A stretch of 64,000 nt of DNA, from assembly GCA_965223435.1 (NCBI GenBank), contig CBDCWQ010000023.1, positions 1,178,001-1,242,000 on the forward strand, read 5' to 3'. How positions within the stretch are numbered: the stretch's first letter is position 1; every line of letters begins with the position of its first letter. Shown here piece after piece: positions 28,201-33,713 of the stretch. Origin of the DNA: CBDCWQ01 sp965223435. GTDB taxonomy: Bacteria; Myxococcota; Kuafuiibacteriia; Kuafuiibacteriales; Kuafuiibacteriaceae. A program made the position numbers and the translations under genes. The notes under the pieces are model-generated. The model saw nothing but the letters and a program-made list of their open reading frames with translations, did not search any database and was not told the origin of the DNA.

Positions 28201-30630
28201 CTGCCTATCAGGATAGACCTTACGGTTGTGGGGCGCGCCAGCATCGATGGACCGGACGTCGATACATCGCTGGAGCCCCAGTTGTTTTTCAACGACTTCC
28301 AGCCGGTTCGCGGGTGCACCAAGGATTGCGACCCTGTCTGGGGCATCTGGCCCGTCAAGGATAAGGAAGACTACGGTGCCGACGTGGTGTTCAAGTCGGT
28401 TGGAGACAGTCGCCGTCTGGTCTACGAGAATCCACAGTTGCTCAGATTGGGCGCGGTTTGGCTCACTTTTGAACAGGATCTCACCCTCTACGAGGCGTTG
28501 AGTTTCAAGATTCAGTCTCCCGAGCAGGCCGACAAGCGCGACGACAAAAACGGCTGTGTGCATGTCCGTTTGGTCGAGGCGGATGGGGATGCCTGGATAT
28601 CGCAGGCCTACAACATTCCGGTCCAAGAAGAACGAGAGATCATCATTCCGGTCACGTTCTTTGAGTACAGCGAAAACGATGTGACCAAGGCCACCAACCG
28701 CCGGCCGAATTTCAATTCGATCCAGTCGATTTCGTTCAACTTTGTACCCAACAGCGATCCGGGGGTCAGTGATCACGTGGTGTACAGCATCGACACCTTG
28801 ACCGGTCATCCCCGGTTGAATTCAGAACAGCCGGCGACCGAGCCCGACTGCGAGACCAGGCACGACGACTTCGAGGTGGTGATCACCTCTCCCGATTTCC
28901 AAGGGCTTGATCCGTCCGCACACCCTGACATCAAGGATTTGCTTCCGGCATCGAAAACCTATGAGCTGGTCGAGAAAGGTGTGTTCCACGGGCTCCACTG
29001 GACTTCCGAGACGCCCCACTGGGATCCGGGCAACCATGAAGCCAACCGAAAGTCTATTCACGTGCATGAAAGTTTTGCCGGCGACAAGGCCAAGATGGTG
29101 GCTGCTGTCATCCATCAGCTCACCCATCACAAGCTCCATCAACAAGGGAACTTCGTGGTCCCGGTACCCTGTCCCAACGCGAGGCAGGGTGTGATCTGCC
29201 CAGACATCTACAATGCGACAAGAACGCCCAAGTCGGAGCGGATGTGGCGTGAGTTTGTCTACAACCTCTACATGCGGGCCGAGGCCGAGGCGGTGCTCAA
29301 TTCGTTGTTGGCCCTCCGCGAAATCGACGAGAGGCATCCCGGTGAGCTTGGCGACATCAGCCTTTCCCACATCTTGCCGGTGAAGCAGGATCTGGGGCCG
29401 TCGGTGGACAAACAAATCCAGCAGGCCATCGACGATGCCCAAGTCGCCTTTGATGCCTACTGGGCGAGTAGTCGGACCGACCAAGAACCGGTGATTCGGG
29501 CGTTGCTCTTGGTGGTGCAGTGGCGGGCCGAAGCCGATGGGGCATCCCTTCGTGGCCGCTTCAACGAGCGTCTCTTAGATCTGTGGGGGAGCGGCCTCGA
29601 GCCAAACATCACCCAGGCCGAAAATCCCTTCCGGAGACTCGCGGAAATTGACCCCTACATGTACACGCGCGACAAAGGCAATGGGCACTACGATCGCCAC
29701 GACGATCCCAGTGACCCCCTATACGATCCCCGCGATCAGGACGCGTATTGGTATAGCAGGGTTCGGCCACCGTTTCAGGGGGTGGTTCGTGTCCAGTACG
29801 ACGACTTCCTCGTCGAGCTCGACGAAGAAGACGGCAAGTTCAGAACCTGTGGTCACGTCAAGGGAACTCCGGTCCCCTGCGCGTCCGCCGGCAAGATTGC
29901 GGTCGATCCCCGACCGCGGCAACCGATTGCCTTTTCGGGTTACACCTTCACCGCCAAAAAGTCCGAGGAGGCCATCGCGCCCGGTCCCAACCTGTGGAGC
30001 GAGACCTTTGAGAACGTGTTTGTCGATGACGAGGGGCTTCACTTGCGCGTCACGCCCCATCCGACCGAAAAGGATCGATGGTACTCGGCGGAGGTCATTG
30101 CGGACAAGAACCTCGGCTATGGTCAGTACATCTTCACCATCGAGTACAACATGCTCGCGGCCCCCCACAATGTGGTGCTGGGTCTTTTCTTGTGGGATCC
30201 CGACCGCGATGCGGCCGATGTGCACCATCGCGAAATCGATATCGAGTTTTCGCGGTGGGAGGACGAAGATCGGCCCGTGGCCCAGTTTGCGGTCCCGCCC
30301 TACGAAGAGGGCATGTTCAACCGCTTCGAGCCCAACGGCGAGTTGCTTAAGAGGGCTGACTACATCACCACCTACGTCATGGATTGGCAGCAAGACCGAA
30401 TTCTTTTCCACGCGTACTATGGTCCCGAAGTGGAAGGCCGGCCCTTTGAGGAGTGGGAGTACGACCAAGCCTACAACATTGCTCCGCCGGGCGAGGAAAC
30501 GGTTCGTATGAACCTTTGGCTCGTCAATCAAAAAGGTACGTCTGAAGAGGGCAAGCTCGCGCCCCTTGGCGGCAAGCCAGTGGAGGCCATCATCAAGAGC
30601 TTCCGCCACGAGCGCCGTCCTCTCCGCTAG
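10216..30630 (+). CDS. Giant 6804-residue multidomain lipoprotein
   Basis: The GTG start follows AAGGAG (10204-10209). The N-terminus is a lipoprotein signal (basic residues, FFFALWSAAC; lipobox Cys21). Domains in order: peptidoglycan-recognition/amidase-like (about 228-385, HHTA at 235-238, later zinc ligands apparently lost); Ig-like beta repeats (424-598 and 717-895); fibronectin-III-like (896-995); a sialidase-like propeller region (about 1000-1720, Asp-box SPDGGLTWG near 1547); two long helical regions that may be alpha/alpha toroids (about 1909-2516 and 3095-3730) around beta sequence; then the block shared with the upstream giant from about 4155: HEIMHRFG (H4742, E4743, H4746), LamG (4957-5162), carbohydrate-binding-like domains (5665-5850 and 6021-6210), HQLTH (6300-6304) and a GH16-like domain (6590-6804, EIDIEF at 6673). 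It lacks two blocks present in the upstream copy. I infer a surface-anchored degradative or binding protein. Confidence 0.9.
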   Translation: MKRRHLNISAVFFFALWSAACGSKSGGQMPAGYGTAQAGLTEGWHLFSTSTASAADFLKNVPSEMLTLFSVDHHYDAEAERVVSSYTPETSLTSGRTYWAHVASGDSAEGALVPPALTGQASGEGYFVQPTRNMRVHELGAEKVSRWDGATQQLQLLAVTDSVKAGEAYWVASPLGCDPGPWAFEDAVRLLVGCRLEHAGFRVIPKSVWSSVAPLSSEPTPPPARAGAGTRLVLHHTATAQETSVQALETLRNSGADPSGLQAHFVLAQDEAGRWQVYEGARVDLSQPPAQIDIAVMGTYEAFDRAVSETAHGFGPEASEKAQQPPPGAAVRLLSLVAHLSQQVPTLRGLYPYGQGENAVSPGASKSPGSAALHLVSALDGRFFGAGRPAEDLAEDLARSLEDYDGHLHTDLGEAEAQTGEAKDSTAPLVYLIAGNDVAVTAQSQYRLEGVVYDDDLLEFSLNGVVLGGHNQSFSQDLLLVPGRNAFSVSAVDGSGNTTQVKKQVIYDADAPRIEVLAPEPQALAEKNAVTLGGTVSDATLKTFTINGMPITLRGETFVLPVDVAKLPLGLHPFELWAADEAGLSTRRVVGFLVDEHGVKFVPGLPDDDKAPEDIERGHIGVHIDVQASVADTDLVLVVVDAASLTEEIPLSRLLDGGAGPRFKRATLFFEDLKSVDPEAIEAIDWKDVTPQESEVSLTYNFFGADEAPFSPSDVTYPALVVANPGQSLTYTNVPMVRLEGRAVDENLSYVRVDGIITSTVSGDFTTFVKLTEERTDLVIAARDLAGLEVQVRRTLIFDPKPPVLVVEGGAERTVYDADHVLRGRVTDTQLRSLSLTHGGTQEETPIDVDDDGGFEISLSLEEGVNRFTLVATDRANNATSQTIRRTLEETFVAVQETDAPRGLYAWADGDTAQLRWRQPGQFADGTRLPPGLKPTYRVYRDGTPLVDEPQIFHQGQVPSSPKTYQYHVTAVLQGDEGVEYESAPSDRIDLAVGFEAPVAPLGELEGAASISEGGLALSTPQVVFSEVGPRVYAHLAYVVRGDEEAPDEIRYARSDRFATEDSFVFATEAVGTAPEGTIISDIALAAFQGQVVIGWIEQDESGSASRVVLHKSDQAGLDAAGQHTFQSFQAYNKSEAWKRDLDMAFDHQGLHHMIWNEANKVYYYSNFQAEEGAQGERLNVFDEQKRQVNHELVKYAHTAEIECEDEGRQCCTDRYTDTYALAIDPEDSLACKNRGSCKPQFGVYLERTEETYVETPSLHVSRDSVTIVARQTRMFDNLPRANPNWEGLKSHFLGPVVPPPFSKMCNGRQTWYAGDAKEYRKGFRAAQLVDQYGCALGVPSNVDALIAQEKDYEAIQNFGKARGRYYAYNEAQGHPDSWFQYTHQGLWHEDDQVKVAQRPLRKGAWSNPRTEALLVPRLLEDQGARVEFEAMEVEVEDGFREGVWRRGPLENPPPREPGGEHFHEEGTQFEETLLRWRIATIERFSAERDGDYQACEGGSSGDQGEVGPSYAHVHAGTAGELYAVYERGSKKDPNDPEGNAIQFVSSPDGGLTWGAPQSIGQGYMPSLGVAKRGEIGVLYYAPDSAFVADNGTALGQIKLARSDDGDRFETSVVNEGFDEARGEKRLYPAKPIHWRGYGSGADYYFGVPSLSTYEDLWVASFVKGPVEADDADEIMTNRISAPEARTTTVFAQGPAVATQNQAVETEITCRDQYHALSEGCTVDASSLAFGTSASSFVGEYVATQGGTVDGKQTLWIPGFAGTGSAHTPGGAALAGSEDPRLDALVEKLLQDPEFRRMARRRPGLPDPEVPGNNGRKGLRTSRAFRKAIANPEFRRVLTSRGRRLPADEALFQEHANGILDDLESIQGGLDLSVVDSPRLHRAPAAIGQRLDQGPQLGIELFRGDAAGNYQRALSIRDGLYLSEFDLQAEYVPDEEDRDSAFIARYERVWAYTQGIALAQFARQGDARAPGLAQAICREDVAVWDTNARGESIILGWHFSWNTNEDDWKDARLVTGATAWVIHGLGAFLSSEMSRGEAHAQIRNEVQKCYAAALVGLADHRAGDLASDPQDQWLMTAGTTTRGLKYADSPDKIPLNLSDFGLTGGRGAPRELAYYHILDAIGYTDLGPQEEATIGTFVRDQYGEPDEATAADLVLGLEQFGVFNALKERARAENVVTEHNLDTLSVLNHAISHWDEVTDGLTDEEKRKVGQLEGVSGSEGLAGLITWRDGLRDAIFTRLWDDTEDELREAQIVLGKLEDAQDALDTVRGSSSEILKAGEAKRGAVLLEHALAHDDVGRVVTGGGFVGGAFHKSPFSAIDNCSWLSLSVDYETLPPAFQDKLASCLDYTIWRFTSTNLTYEGDTYYGAFYFTNNFVDKYVEQSVEQEDLYHIEATTGLIQGLLYFHEALVESHPEVSARYLQEATLLWADMQRFLAANGTPYATRSIQDLMTQLSSATAAIWFVDVYDYFAKTHGDVDQPLKNYTHGTDLASEYPIDAQRAFASSLWRTLESRAVATKRVSPIVFYGTSAYGSYGHVDVDGPLRDYFVAKPSWFTESHSKGTAPSKTITGYQGGFHLDMLRHSPVNTHEIRVAAWTEAQSDGAGVTYVFEGGVKGDLADDPDSTSPRYYNRKLLLTVMVDGQEVFVAEPEIDEDGRFHVEIPQGEALDIGGQGAFDKRYPILRVTAEATAGTFPEDVVLAVTPWRSFAHVVPRSELAFEKRAREYIGQIGWWAFHEDTGGEVFQLVHVAEGGLDVIGEATLPADPLDHRAPVYLDASGRRQDSENEGLATNSTGRPHIVWSETPAALKLLTPDGAVPVPRVQGTSSESSEQEPASEALALVPVFDAQEGDSKLVVHSFGPRFGGQVPSVWGKATLPEGQEGAVVEINWKGDAGSFQSVWKPATPSGNLLNTVAGALGVPNDSVLATLERKFEGHTLAYAPVNTTDLTLDFHAVGSWKTPLTVGSQLFEFQATGHLGEPVSVEDHYVLVSLLVDHGKRREDVLIGEAQLRENGTFQIKGSVMLDIHYPDLTKGVPMARLFRRSTADGVPDRMLASTSVLTTAPSNEGVASVAAISPATATSWSAKGFRGEWYFHQDLHSHDRDKAVESIVLRADVGGDKLVEASNFWADSLLENLEEQKERQKLIGDTARKIGLAAGARVLSGRGGYFGGLVVSETFGAQDEDSAAALEVTYLEDQALAIVAAVNQGDTVVRPWIDAMLSGMVSFPKTPGHPVQLPFALRADTGRAVAPYFQTGSQMLAAYSLLWYVQHAPASGYRDHVQERAEALLASLEGLHFDPERGRFTAGLGDPTPLRRLAEGVVPDAADGLGPQDALALPASPVAALEDHVYAYFALRLAEEVTEQATYGALADKVDFALSTVFWQGSAGEGSTEPYSAPVAYVDVGQGALAGDVRGRESASLYLLYATERGLLGRAQRALDLVALLPESILGESAQGPQVFSERKAFEILAKRGARVFDPRQEEIAWNDHLTASAGDGLSTGELAGLVVAENPRGFLGVHAASMFGIREGTMVSALNIDERLRDLYISTVFALLVSEAKPHLLDPLLRRLVAADLVVAAMDEGLPLRGWLGRHQETYRARLMETVARLKDFCEAQIPGRVFPTEGSVAASRLGLACDEVGPQVARLLRRRFGSDDVRHVFAQLERPNDAFELLALVHLIHAPAYGQGDGEGTFGALRADFVTSAPLLSSSMMSVQDPLAFAADVTSKEVASALTAGWREKVRNGILALENQDTPHHYELDGIDFIQTTNPSSPAYFSREAMEYRMLQTVGDVAYRLNGYPMLTVRYPAELLASEAGPGQAEREENVRRLRRLINLEADGRLPLAAEKAGLSTDAVHRIMRTGLLTYYDFVRLMGGFGFSEEEAQSRSSQFVFLAADSAHWPVAAQDQKRSAFGMLADRITGADVALALDHVAAPIDGTQLVGSAQAPRVYFIDDELPGTHNDCYKVFRFNEGQGDGQVTEEAFLAAADKSEWLVDVIMCDETSPWVDVSLAAAVLNGENGFGSDKGFNPRYAVQGREKATLSTGYAVIPAIPELNPSDRAQPLVGGETIDLYAWNGAQGAPRDLSQPSITVEEASLPGGRVAIHLGGWGNSENHDPDGCYRAYAIPTTGVNFGEFIRMSSEDLARHERTGCSGEVFVDEVSPPGETLVTYAFASRSIDFSDFADAIFSGEVVLTTVGEVPDQPGGTSLEDDELYQKTDGALAFDGEVKDLVRAAEEPEDTLCTSIRVKNHSPLEGGDVYQFSEYQVLGAKWLYTLHEGGDLFETIAPGETAAVTACVKATDADALPKGADAWYSLVKLGLTNTRTGETVTVTKPVKLRFEERQNLVVPLAADGVLKVELRGCETYTVHNRGDHAVEWHATANSVYPDPQAPVGMLVHPEAPRTLAAGAEDELVVCAQARELDVERIAGHAITLGDVALINLTDGQTQSFKVSTKGDDVSSVATLPSGIPGIENCGSGRGGATVIKDGYWSYEVLPNVVKNDGSEPFFVEVRTSQTLGELKDLGLTLAGFIEGPDGATSGARVLFRDDGISPDHTKGDGIYVAGPFRYVGPAQKYFGDDRNGPVGASVTKVGFDLGDPTVGTFAIAPSLGLIDSTIAERLAPNLKTTNNGQAGDYFANVCRNQSTTQSELRGLGFDPTGLAQDFYAAGFADEFQFMVGVSTNHVEKIGQENINKRGGHSRVVRDNTPGLDVAEGGVDVGDRYGSQKSLEAVAYVDVLGPGVSSYRVTHEIMHRFGAYWKGTVNVEGIDLPLTDGNHYLLNVGGGSLLSPITLQDQGFSFEDQGNGKVRIVCQNFRKATKVDEYLMGVRPASTAGSIPVLVSESQTGRCGDVIPGRVVPVSVANHIVPKWGSRPAASRTNYRIAFVGETLGRTMTPRELAFYETLAKHYTRELPEGALPVLDERNWVSIDHYFPDSIRFESALLLDENFVAGPVTQIAFEQPLGIVGHWSFDGASLSEDKSFLRHAAVVDGESLPGMGGGALKGTLKVDAPALQFGKNEAVMISVWVWPDPTSKTHEVILGNLGGRRHGNPGSVRQGWEIAREGNGQVSARTTNLQGAPQVKLSGQLNVGEWNHIVWRVRPKQETIEFALMVNGLTKTESRGKSFFADFKHPAAVVLGGGREGRDFTGTTDELRFYRGKYTKKDALRLFHGEEVAHGDPESKMRVLTLHLDPDGASAATASGVTVYRNHYGVTELVFEDGFVPGAVVKLPASGLPPDALPTLEPFEVAPFLVDHDASSKFVDHVGVTPAVEVPAWLQIFGVAGSAWADDTEDGVTYVFLPGDSVTNWTQDLLNGDARVVSLALDGVKEWAPGELVSTDSSNPLYKPFEAYRPPADFEELPDAFFVENANINPFDGLHLEVTAGEGLAWGSFRVTHEVKDLRLHSGISGGDIWDPLKKAIDRMEVEWGYDKSPRTYKAVFTYPETAEGVDLPLWIGGVKFPVTVKYLENEDIQSLTGEELLGEKLPFFFDTNALRGYEGHTFVAYMQIVNLTGYDPDIAVITGGDHDVMVLTGEDDVETVKLSDIPNDRIFTRKVSIKVKNRALVVREPVVEHEFFVRNAPAGLYNVSVHGPDELEEEGLKLVASQRQAFVNTEGKAPLKLVFDPLLVPRAEDMTISLVNVATGKEYKESLALRAHPDGITPLDWSPQGGKQVLFRDFEHPEAAGVGSWGVSPAGLGGRRFLDWVEGSFAFHFGIDKLTTNVASYGALWKTSDLPLIVEPKVLTFDVKSVTQAGVGAQVAFTWTENSGERWRSAPLALTENYQTMVLAFPDDFVPDGYAQAQVRSDFNDVPDPHELAAIAFVFTAGEEDRKDVIFALDHMILHEGDPDDIAREVGGIRVIPPKREEEEELEPEEIIEGPNVEFAGASERPKTINPEDFNLVAQTVTYLDILAGRVAVPVEYYGAFGTEYLLESAWGTLSPDDPYMFFQPGGQTTEVKLKPNIALLKSLRNEVAKLRGETDEETTDVWEVLFFVDPVTGERLGQLPIRIDLTVVGRASIDGPDVDTSLEPQLFFNDFQPVRGCTKDCDPVWGIWPVKDKEDYGADVVFKSVGDSRRLVYENPQLLRLGAVWLTFEQDLTLYEALSFKIQSPEQADKRDDKNGCVHVRLVEADGDAWISQAYNIPVQEEREIIIPVTFFEYSENDVTKATNRRPNFNSIQSISFNFVPNSDPGVSDHVVYSIDTLTGHPRLNSEQPATEPDCETRHDDFEVVITSPDFQGLDPSAHPDIKDLLPASKTYELVEKGVFHGLHWTSETPHWDPGNHEANRKSIHVHESFAGDKAKMVAAVIHQLTHHKLHQQGNFVVPVPCPNARQGVICPDIYNATRTPKSERMWREFVYNLYMRAEAEAVLNSLLALREIDERHPGELGDISLSHILPVKQDLGPSVDKQIQQAIDDAQVAFDAYWASSRTDQEPVIRALLLVVQWRAEADGASLRGRFNERLLDLWGSGLEPNITQAENPFRRLAEIDPYMYTRDKGNGHYDRHDDPSDPLYDPRDQDAYWYSRVRPPFQGVVRVQYDDFLVELDEEDGKFRTCGHVKGTPVPCASAGKIAVDPRPRQPIAFSGYTFTAKKSEEAIAPGPNLWSETFENVFVDDEGLHLRVTPHPTEKDRWYSAEVIADKNLGYGQYIFTIEYNMLAAPHNVVLGLFLWDPDRDAADVHHREIDIEFSRWEDEDRPVAQFAVPPYEEGMFNRFEPNGELLKRADYITTYVMDWQQDRILFHAYYGPEVEGRPFEEWEYDQAYNIAPPGEETVRMNLWLVNQKGTSEEGKLAPLGGKPVEAIIKSFRHERRPLR

Positions 30631-30641
30631 ATTCGTCGTCC

Positions 30642-30679
30642 GGAACCTCCTTTGAGATGTATTTCTCCAAGGAGGTTCC
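30642..30679 (+). terminator. Strong hairpin after the 6804-residue gene
   Basis: Arms 30642-30652 and 30669-30679 are perfectly complementary (11 bp), and an inner GAGA/TCTC (30654-30657 and 30664-30667) extends the stem across one mismatch, leaving a 6-base loop. It begins 11 bases after the stop. No T-run follows, so it may act as a terminator or an mRNA 3' stabiliser. Confidence 0.55.
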
Positions 30680-31002
30680 CGCGAAAAGCCCGGCAGTTCG
30701 TTCCTTGGCCGCTCCGGAATAATCCCAGGTCCCGTGCATCTGCACTTGCATGCACTTTCGTGAGGCCTGGTTGTTTCCTATGAATTGGGCACCACAGCCG
30801 GTGCTCTTCGCGGCGTGTGCAATCTGGGGATCGGAGGTCCATGTCGTCGTGTATGGAAGGGGCTCCTTTTGTCCCACATGAAGGCTTTTGCGGTGGAGGG
30901 CCGACGACTAAAGTCGGCCCATTTCGGGTCTCCGAGGCCATTGGGGTAGAATCGTGGGAAGGAGCCGGGGCCCTATGGCTCTGCCGAGCGGGGGGCGACG
31001 TC
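30680..31002. other. Intergenic, leader of the transglutaminase/lectin gene
   Basis: About 320 bases with no supported gene. The downstream frame stays open back to 30817, but the signal peptide places the start at 31003, so this should be a promoter and leader. No recognisable promoter boxes were seen. Confidence 0.4.
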
Positions 31003-32667
31003 ATGCGCACGAACAAACGGGGCGTACTGGGGGGCGTGGCTGTCGCGGGGGTGGTTTGGATGTGCGGTGTGGGGGGGGCGTCCGCGCGGAGCTTTGTTCA
31101 GTTGGACAAAGAGACCACCGGCTTGGCCTTTCGGTTCTTGTGGGTGGAGTCGGCATCGCCCGACCAAAGAGCGACCCTTCTTCGCTATCGGTTTCCGGCG
31201 GGCACGGCCTACGATTCTCAGACGGTTCGTCGTTCGGTATCCCTCTCTGCCGGAACGCGCCAAAAGACCGATGGCATCGGCAACGTTTCCTTAGCCCAAG
31301 ACGGGCCGCTGTTGGTCTCTCAACAAACGCCTTTGCTTTTGGGGTTTGTGGCCGACGTGCGCATTCACCGGCGCGCGTTTAAGGTTGTGGACCCGAACGA
31401 CATCCCGCTTCGCCCCCGGCCGCAAAGTCCCGAGATCTTGGCCTACCTCAAAGACGAGGCCGAATATCAAATTCAGTCCAAAGAGGTCCAATCGACGATT
31501 TCTCAGTTGTTTTCGCCCCGCGCGGGCCCCCTCGAACGGGCGACGAAGATTTGGAATTTTGTGCACAACCACATGCGTTACGCGCGACCTCTGAGGCCCA
31601 ACACCGGTTTGGAAGTGCTTCAATGGAAAAAAGGGTTTTGTGGAGAATACACTCGGCTCACTGCGACCCTATCACGGGCTTCGGGGCTTGCGGCGCGAGA
31701 GACCCACGCCTTTGGGTTTTTTGTGAAGGGCCCCCAGCCGAACGATCACGCCTGGGCCGATGTGTATCTTCCGGGCGTGGGATGGACGCCGCTTCAACCA
31801 CAAGAAAAACTGCCACGTGATGGCCGCTACCCGCTCAGTTACTTCCGGTATTTGGTCGTCTACCGAGGGGTGGCCTTCAAATCTGAGCATCGGGTTGTGG
31901 AGGGCAACAATCTCATTCAGTGGACGCCGAGTGGGGTGGGGTATTTTGTCGAGCTTTTGAGTGCATCTGCGCGGGCGCAGGTGCTGGCGCTTGCCCAAAA
32001 GATCGCACGGGATGGCCATGGCCCCCAGGCGGAGCAGCTCTTGACCGCTACCCGGAGGGTACCCCCAAAAGCAGAAGCTGTTCTGCTTTGGATGCTCGGC
32101 GCATCGGCCAACGAGGTGGTGGGGCTCAAAGCGCTCCGGCGTTTGCTGAGCGTGGTCCAAAGCGAGGGTCTTGAGCTCGCGCGCTTTCGTTCGCAGTCTC
32201 CGGTTCTGGTTCGGCACCGAATGGATCGCCTTTTGGGAAAAGGGGGTGCCCCCTTGACTGCCCATCGCTTCCACGGACATCGCTACCAGGTTTACGGTGA
32301 GGCCATGCCGTGGTTTGCCGCACAGAAATACTGTGACTTGCTGGGGGGGCACCTGGTGACGATCGGCTCCCAGGCCGAGCAGCGCTTGGTGGGCAAGCTG
32401 GCGCGCACCTTGGACCGTGGCCGTCGGATTTGGGTGGGGATGGCGCGGTCTTCGCCCCGCGCCCCTTGGCGATGGGTCACGGGTGAGCCGGTCGGCTACA
32501 AGCTTTGGTCGCGTGGCATGCCGGACCCCACCCGCAAGGACTGGAGTCGCGTTCGGCCTTCCAAGCGGAGCCCAGCCCCGAATGTGGTGCGTCTCAGCTA
32601 CGCGGGCAAGTGGGTCGATTCCGACGGCCAGGAGCGTCGCGGTTTTGTGTGCGAATGGCCCAGGTGA
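31003..32667 (+). CDS. Secreted transglutaminase-like / C-type lectin-like fusion
   Basis: ATG 31003 is chosen because it gives a signal peptide (MRTNKR, hydrophobic core, cleavage near ASA-RS); the frame is open further upstream but that part looks non-coding. The 554-residue protein has a transglutaminase-core domain (about 150-270) with the catalytic Cys213 in KGFCGEY and His249 in NDHAWADVY. The third triad position, usually Asp in GWxPxDP, is Gln265 (GWTPLQP), which may weaken catalysis. The C-terminal 130 residues (about 426-554) resemble a C-type lectin fold, with LGGHLVTI, an IWVGM strand, PWRWVTGEP and a terminal Cys. It is probably exported and could bind glycan and cross-link or cleave peptides. 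It is isolated between hairpin-flanked gaps. Confidence 0.75.
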   Translation: MRTNKRGVLGGVAVAGVVWMCGVGGASARSFVQLDKETTGLAFRFLWVESASPDQRATLLRYRFPAGTAYDSQTVRRSVSLSAGTRQKTDGIGNVSLAQDGPLLVSQQTPLLLGFVADVRIHRRAFKVVDPNDIPLRPRPQSPEILAYLKDEAEYQIQSKEVQSTISQLFSPRAGPLERATKIWNFVHNHMRYARPLRPNTGLEVLQWKKGFCGEYTRLTATLSRASGLAARETHAFGFFVKGPQPNDHAWADVYLPGVGWTPLQPQEKLPRDGRYPLSYFRYLVVYRGVAFKSEHRVVEGNNLIQWTPSGVGYFVELLSASARAQVLALAQKIARDGHGPQAEQLLTATRRVPPKAEAVLLWMLGASANEVVGLKALRRLLSVVQSEGLELARFRSQSPVLVRHRMDRLLGKGGAPLTAHRFHGHRYQVYGEAMPWFAAQKYCDLLGGHLVTIGSQAEQRLVGKLARTLDRGRRIWVGMARSSPRAPWRWVTGEPVGYKLWSRGMPDPTRKDWSRVRPSKRSPAPNVVRLSYAGKWVDSDGQERRGFVCEWPR

Positions 32668-33102
32668 AGAGAAGGTACAGCCGGGCTGGCTAACATCGGG
32701 GGGGATATCGGACCAGCCCAGCGGCACCTCGTGAGACCGCGAGTATCGCTGCCTCTTATTTATGGATACGGACCCCCAACCCATTTTTGTTAGAAAAAAG
32801 ACCTGCGGTACGCATCGGCTCCGTTGGGTGGGTGCTGAGGGGTTTACCATGGACTCTGGGTGAAGTTTGTAAAGCATAGTTGACGTGTCTGTCAGATTGA
32901 CCCGACAACTGCTGTGAAAATCGGACACCGCCTGGAGGCGACACACTGGTCCCAATTAAGGACACCATGGGGACAGGTATTCGATTCTTTGCGCATTTCC
33001 AAAGTGACGTCCATCGCTGTCGTAGCTGGCACAGCGCTTGCTTGGTTTGAGAGTGGCCCCAACAGACCGGGCGCCAAAAAAATCCGACCTACGAGGTTTG
33101 CT
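32668..33102. other. Intergenic region upstream of the AraC-type gene
   Basis: About 435 bases without a supported gene. The downstream frame is open from 32914, but that stretch has no ribosome site and no domain. I see no strong repeat or promoter pair. Confidence 0.4.
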
Positions 33103-33582
33103 ATGGACAGCCCACTTTCAACCCACCCCACACCCCAGGAGGGGAGCCCATCGATGCACAACGAAGTGTTCAAGATCTTGATGGCCAGCGTGGGCCCGGT
33201 TCCACCCTGCGTCCGAACGATTGCAGCCCAATTTGGGATCAGCTCTCGGACCTTGCAGCGAAAGCTGAAGCGCGAAGGCACATCACATCACGACCTGGTT
33301 GAAAAGATGCGCCAGGTTCGTGCGATCAAGCATCTTGAGGAGACGAGCCTATCGGTGGGTAAGATCTCTCAACTGCTCGGCTTTGCCGATCAAAGCGCTT
33401 TTTGTCGTGCGTTCAAACGCTGGACCGGGTCGACGCCTTCGCGGTATCGTCGTTTGGCGGTGAGCTCCGGTCCGTCTGGCACTCAAGACCCGCTGCTTGG
33501 CGCCGAAGAAGTGGGCGGTCGGCCGTCGACTGAAGCACCTGGTTCCTTTGGCACACAGTTGGCGCCGACCGGCAGTTATTGA
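33103..33582 (+). CDS. Small AraC-family DNA-binding protein
   Basis: This is a 159-residue protein with an AraC/XylS-type double helix-turn-helix: the first helix pair around IAAQFGISSRTLQRKLKREG, the second around ISQLLGFADQSAFCRAFKRW and then GSTPSRYRR. No ligand-binding domain precedes it, so it is a DNA-binding domain with a short tail. ATG 33103 has ACGAGG upstream; ATG 33154 has a better AGGAGG (33137-33142) and could be the real start, leaving the whole domain intact. It lies 131 bases before the FHA activator on the same strand and may belong to that signalling cluster. Its target is unknown. Confidence 0.7.
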   Translation: MDSPLSTHPTPQEGSPSMHNEVFKILMASVGPVPPCVRTIAAQFGISSRTLQRKLKREGTSHHDLVEKMRQVRAIKHLEETSLSVGKISQLLGFADQSAFCRAFKRWTGSTPSRYRRLAVSSGPSGTQDPLLGAEEVGGRPSTEAPGSFGTQLAPTGSY

Positions 33583-33713
33583 GGTACAAAAAAGCGGTGA
33601 GGGGTAGGCATCTTTGCGGTCATGTAGGTGTCTTATCCCTGCTTTTGGCGTTTCGGGAGCGCTCCGAGGGCCGTGTTTGCTAAGCTCCTGGTGACGGGCT
33701 AGCATTTCTCCCT

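Noticed and set aside
33583..33713. Sigma-54 (-24/-12) promoter before the FHA activator
   Set aside because: No GG-N10-GC pattern with the usual flanks was found here or in other gaps examined.
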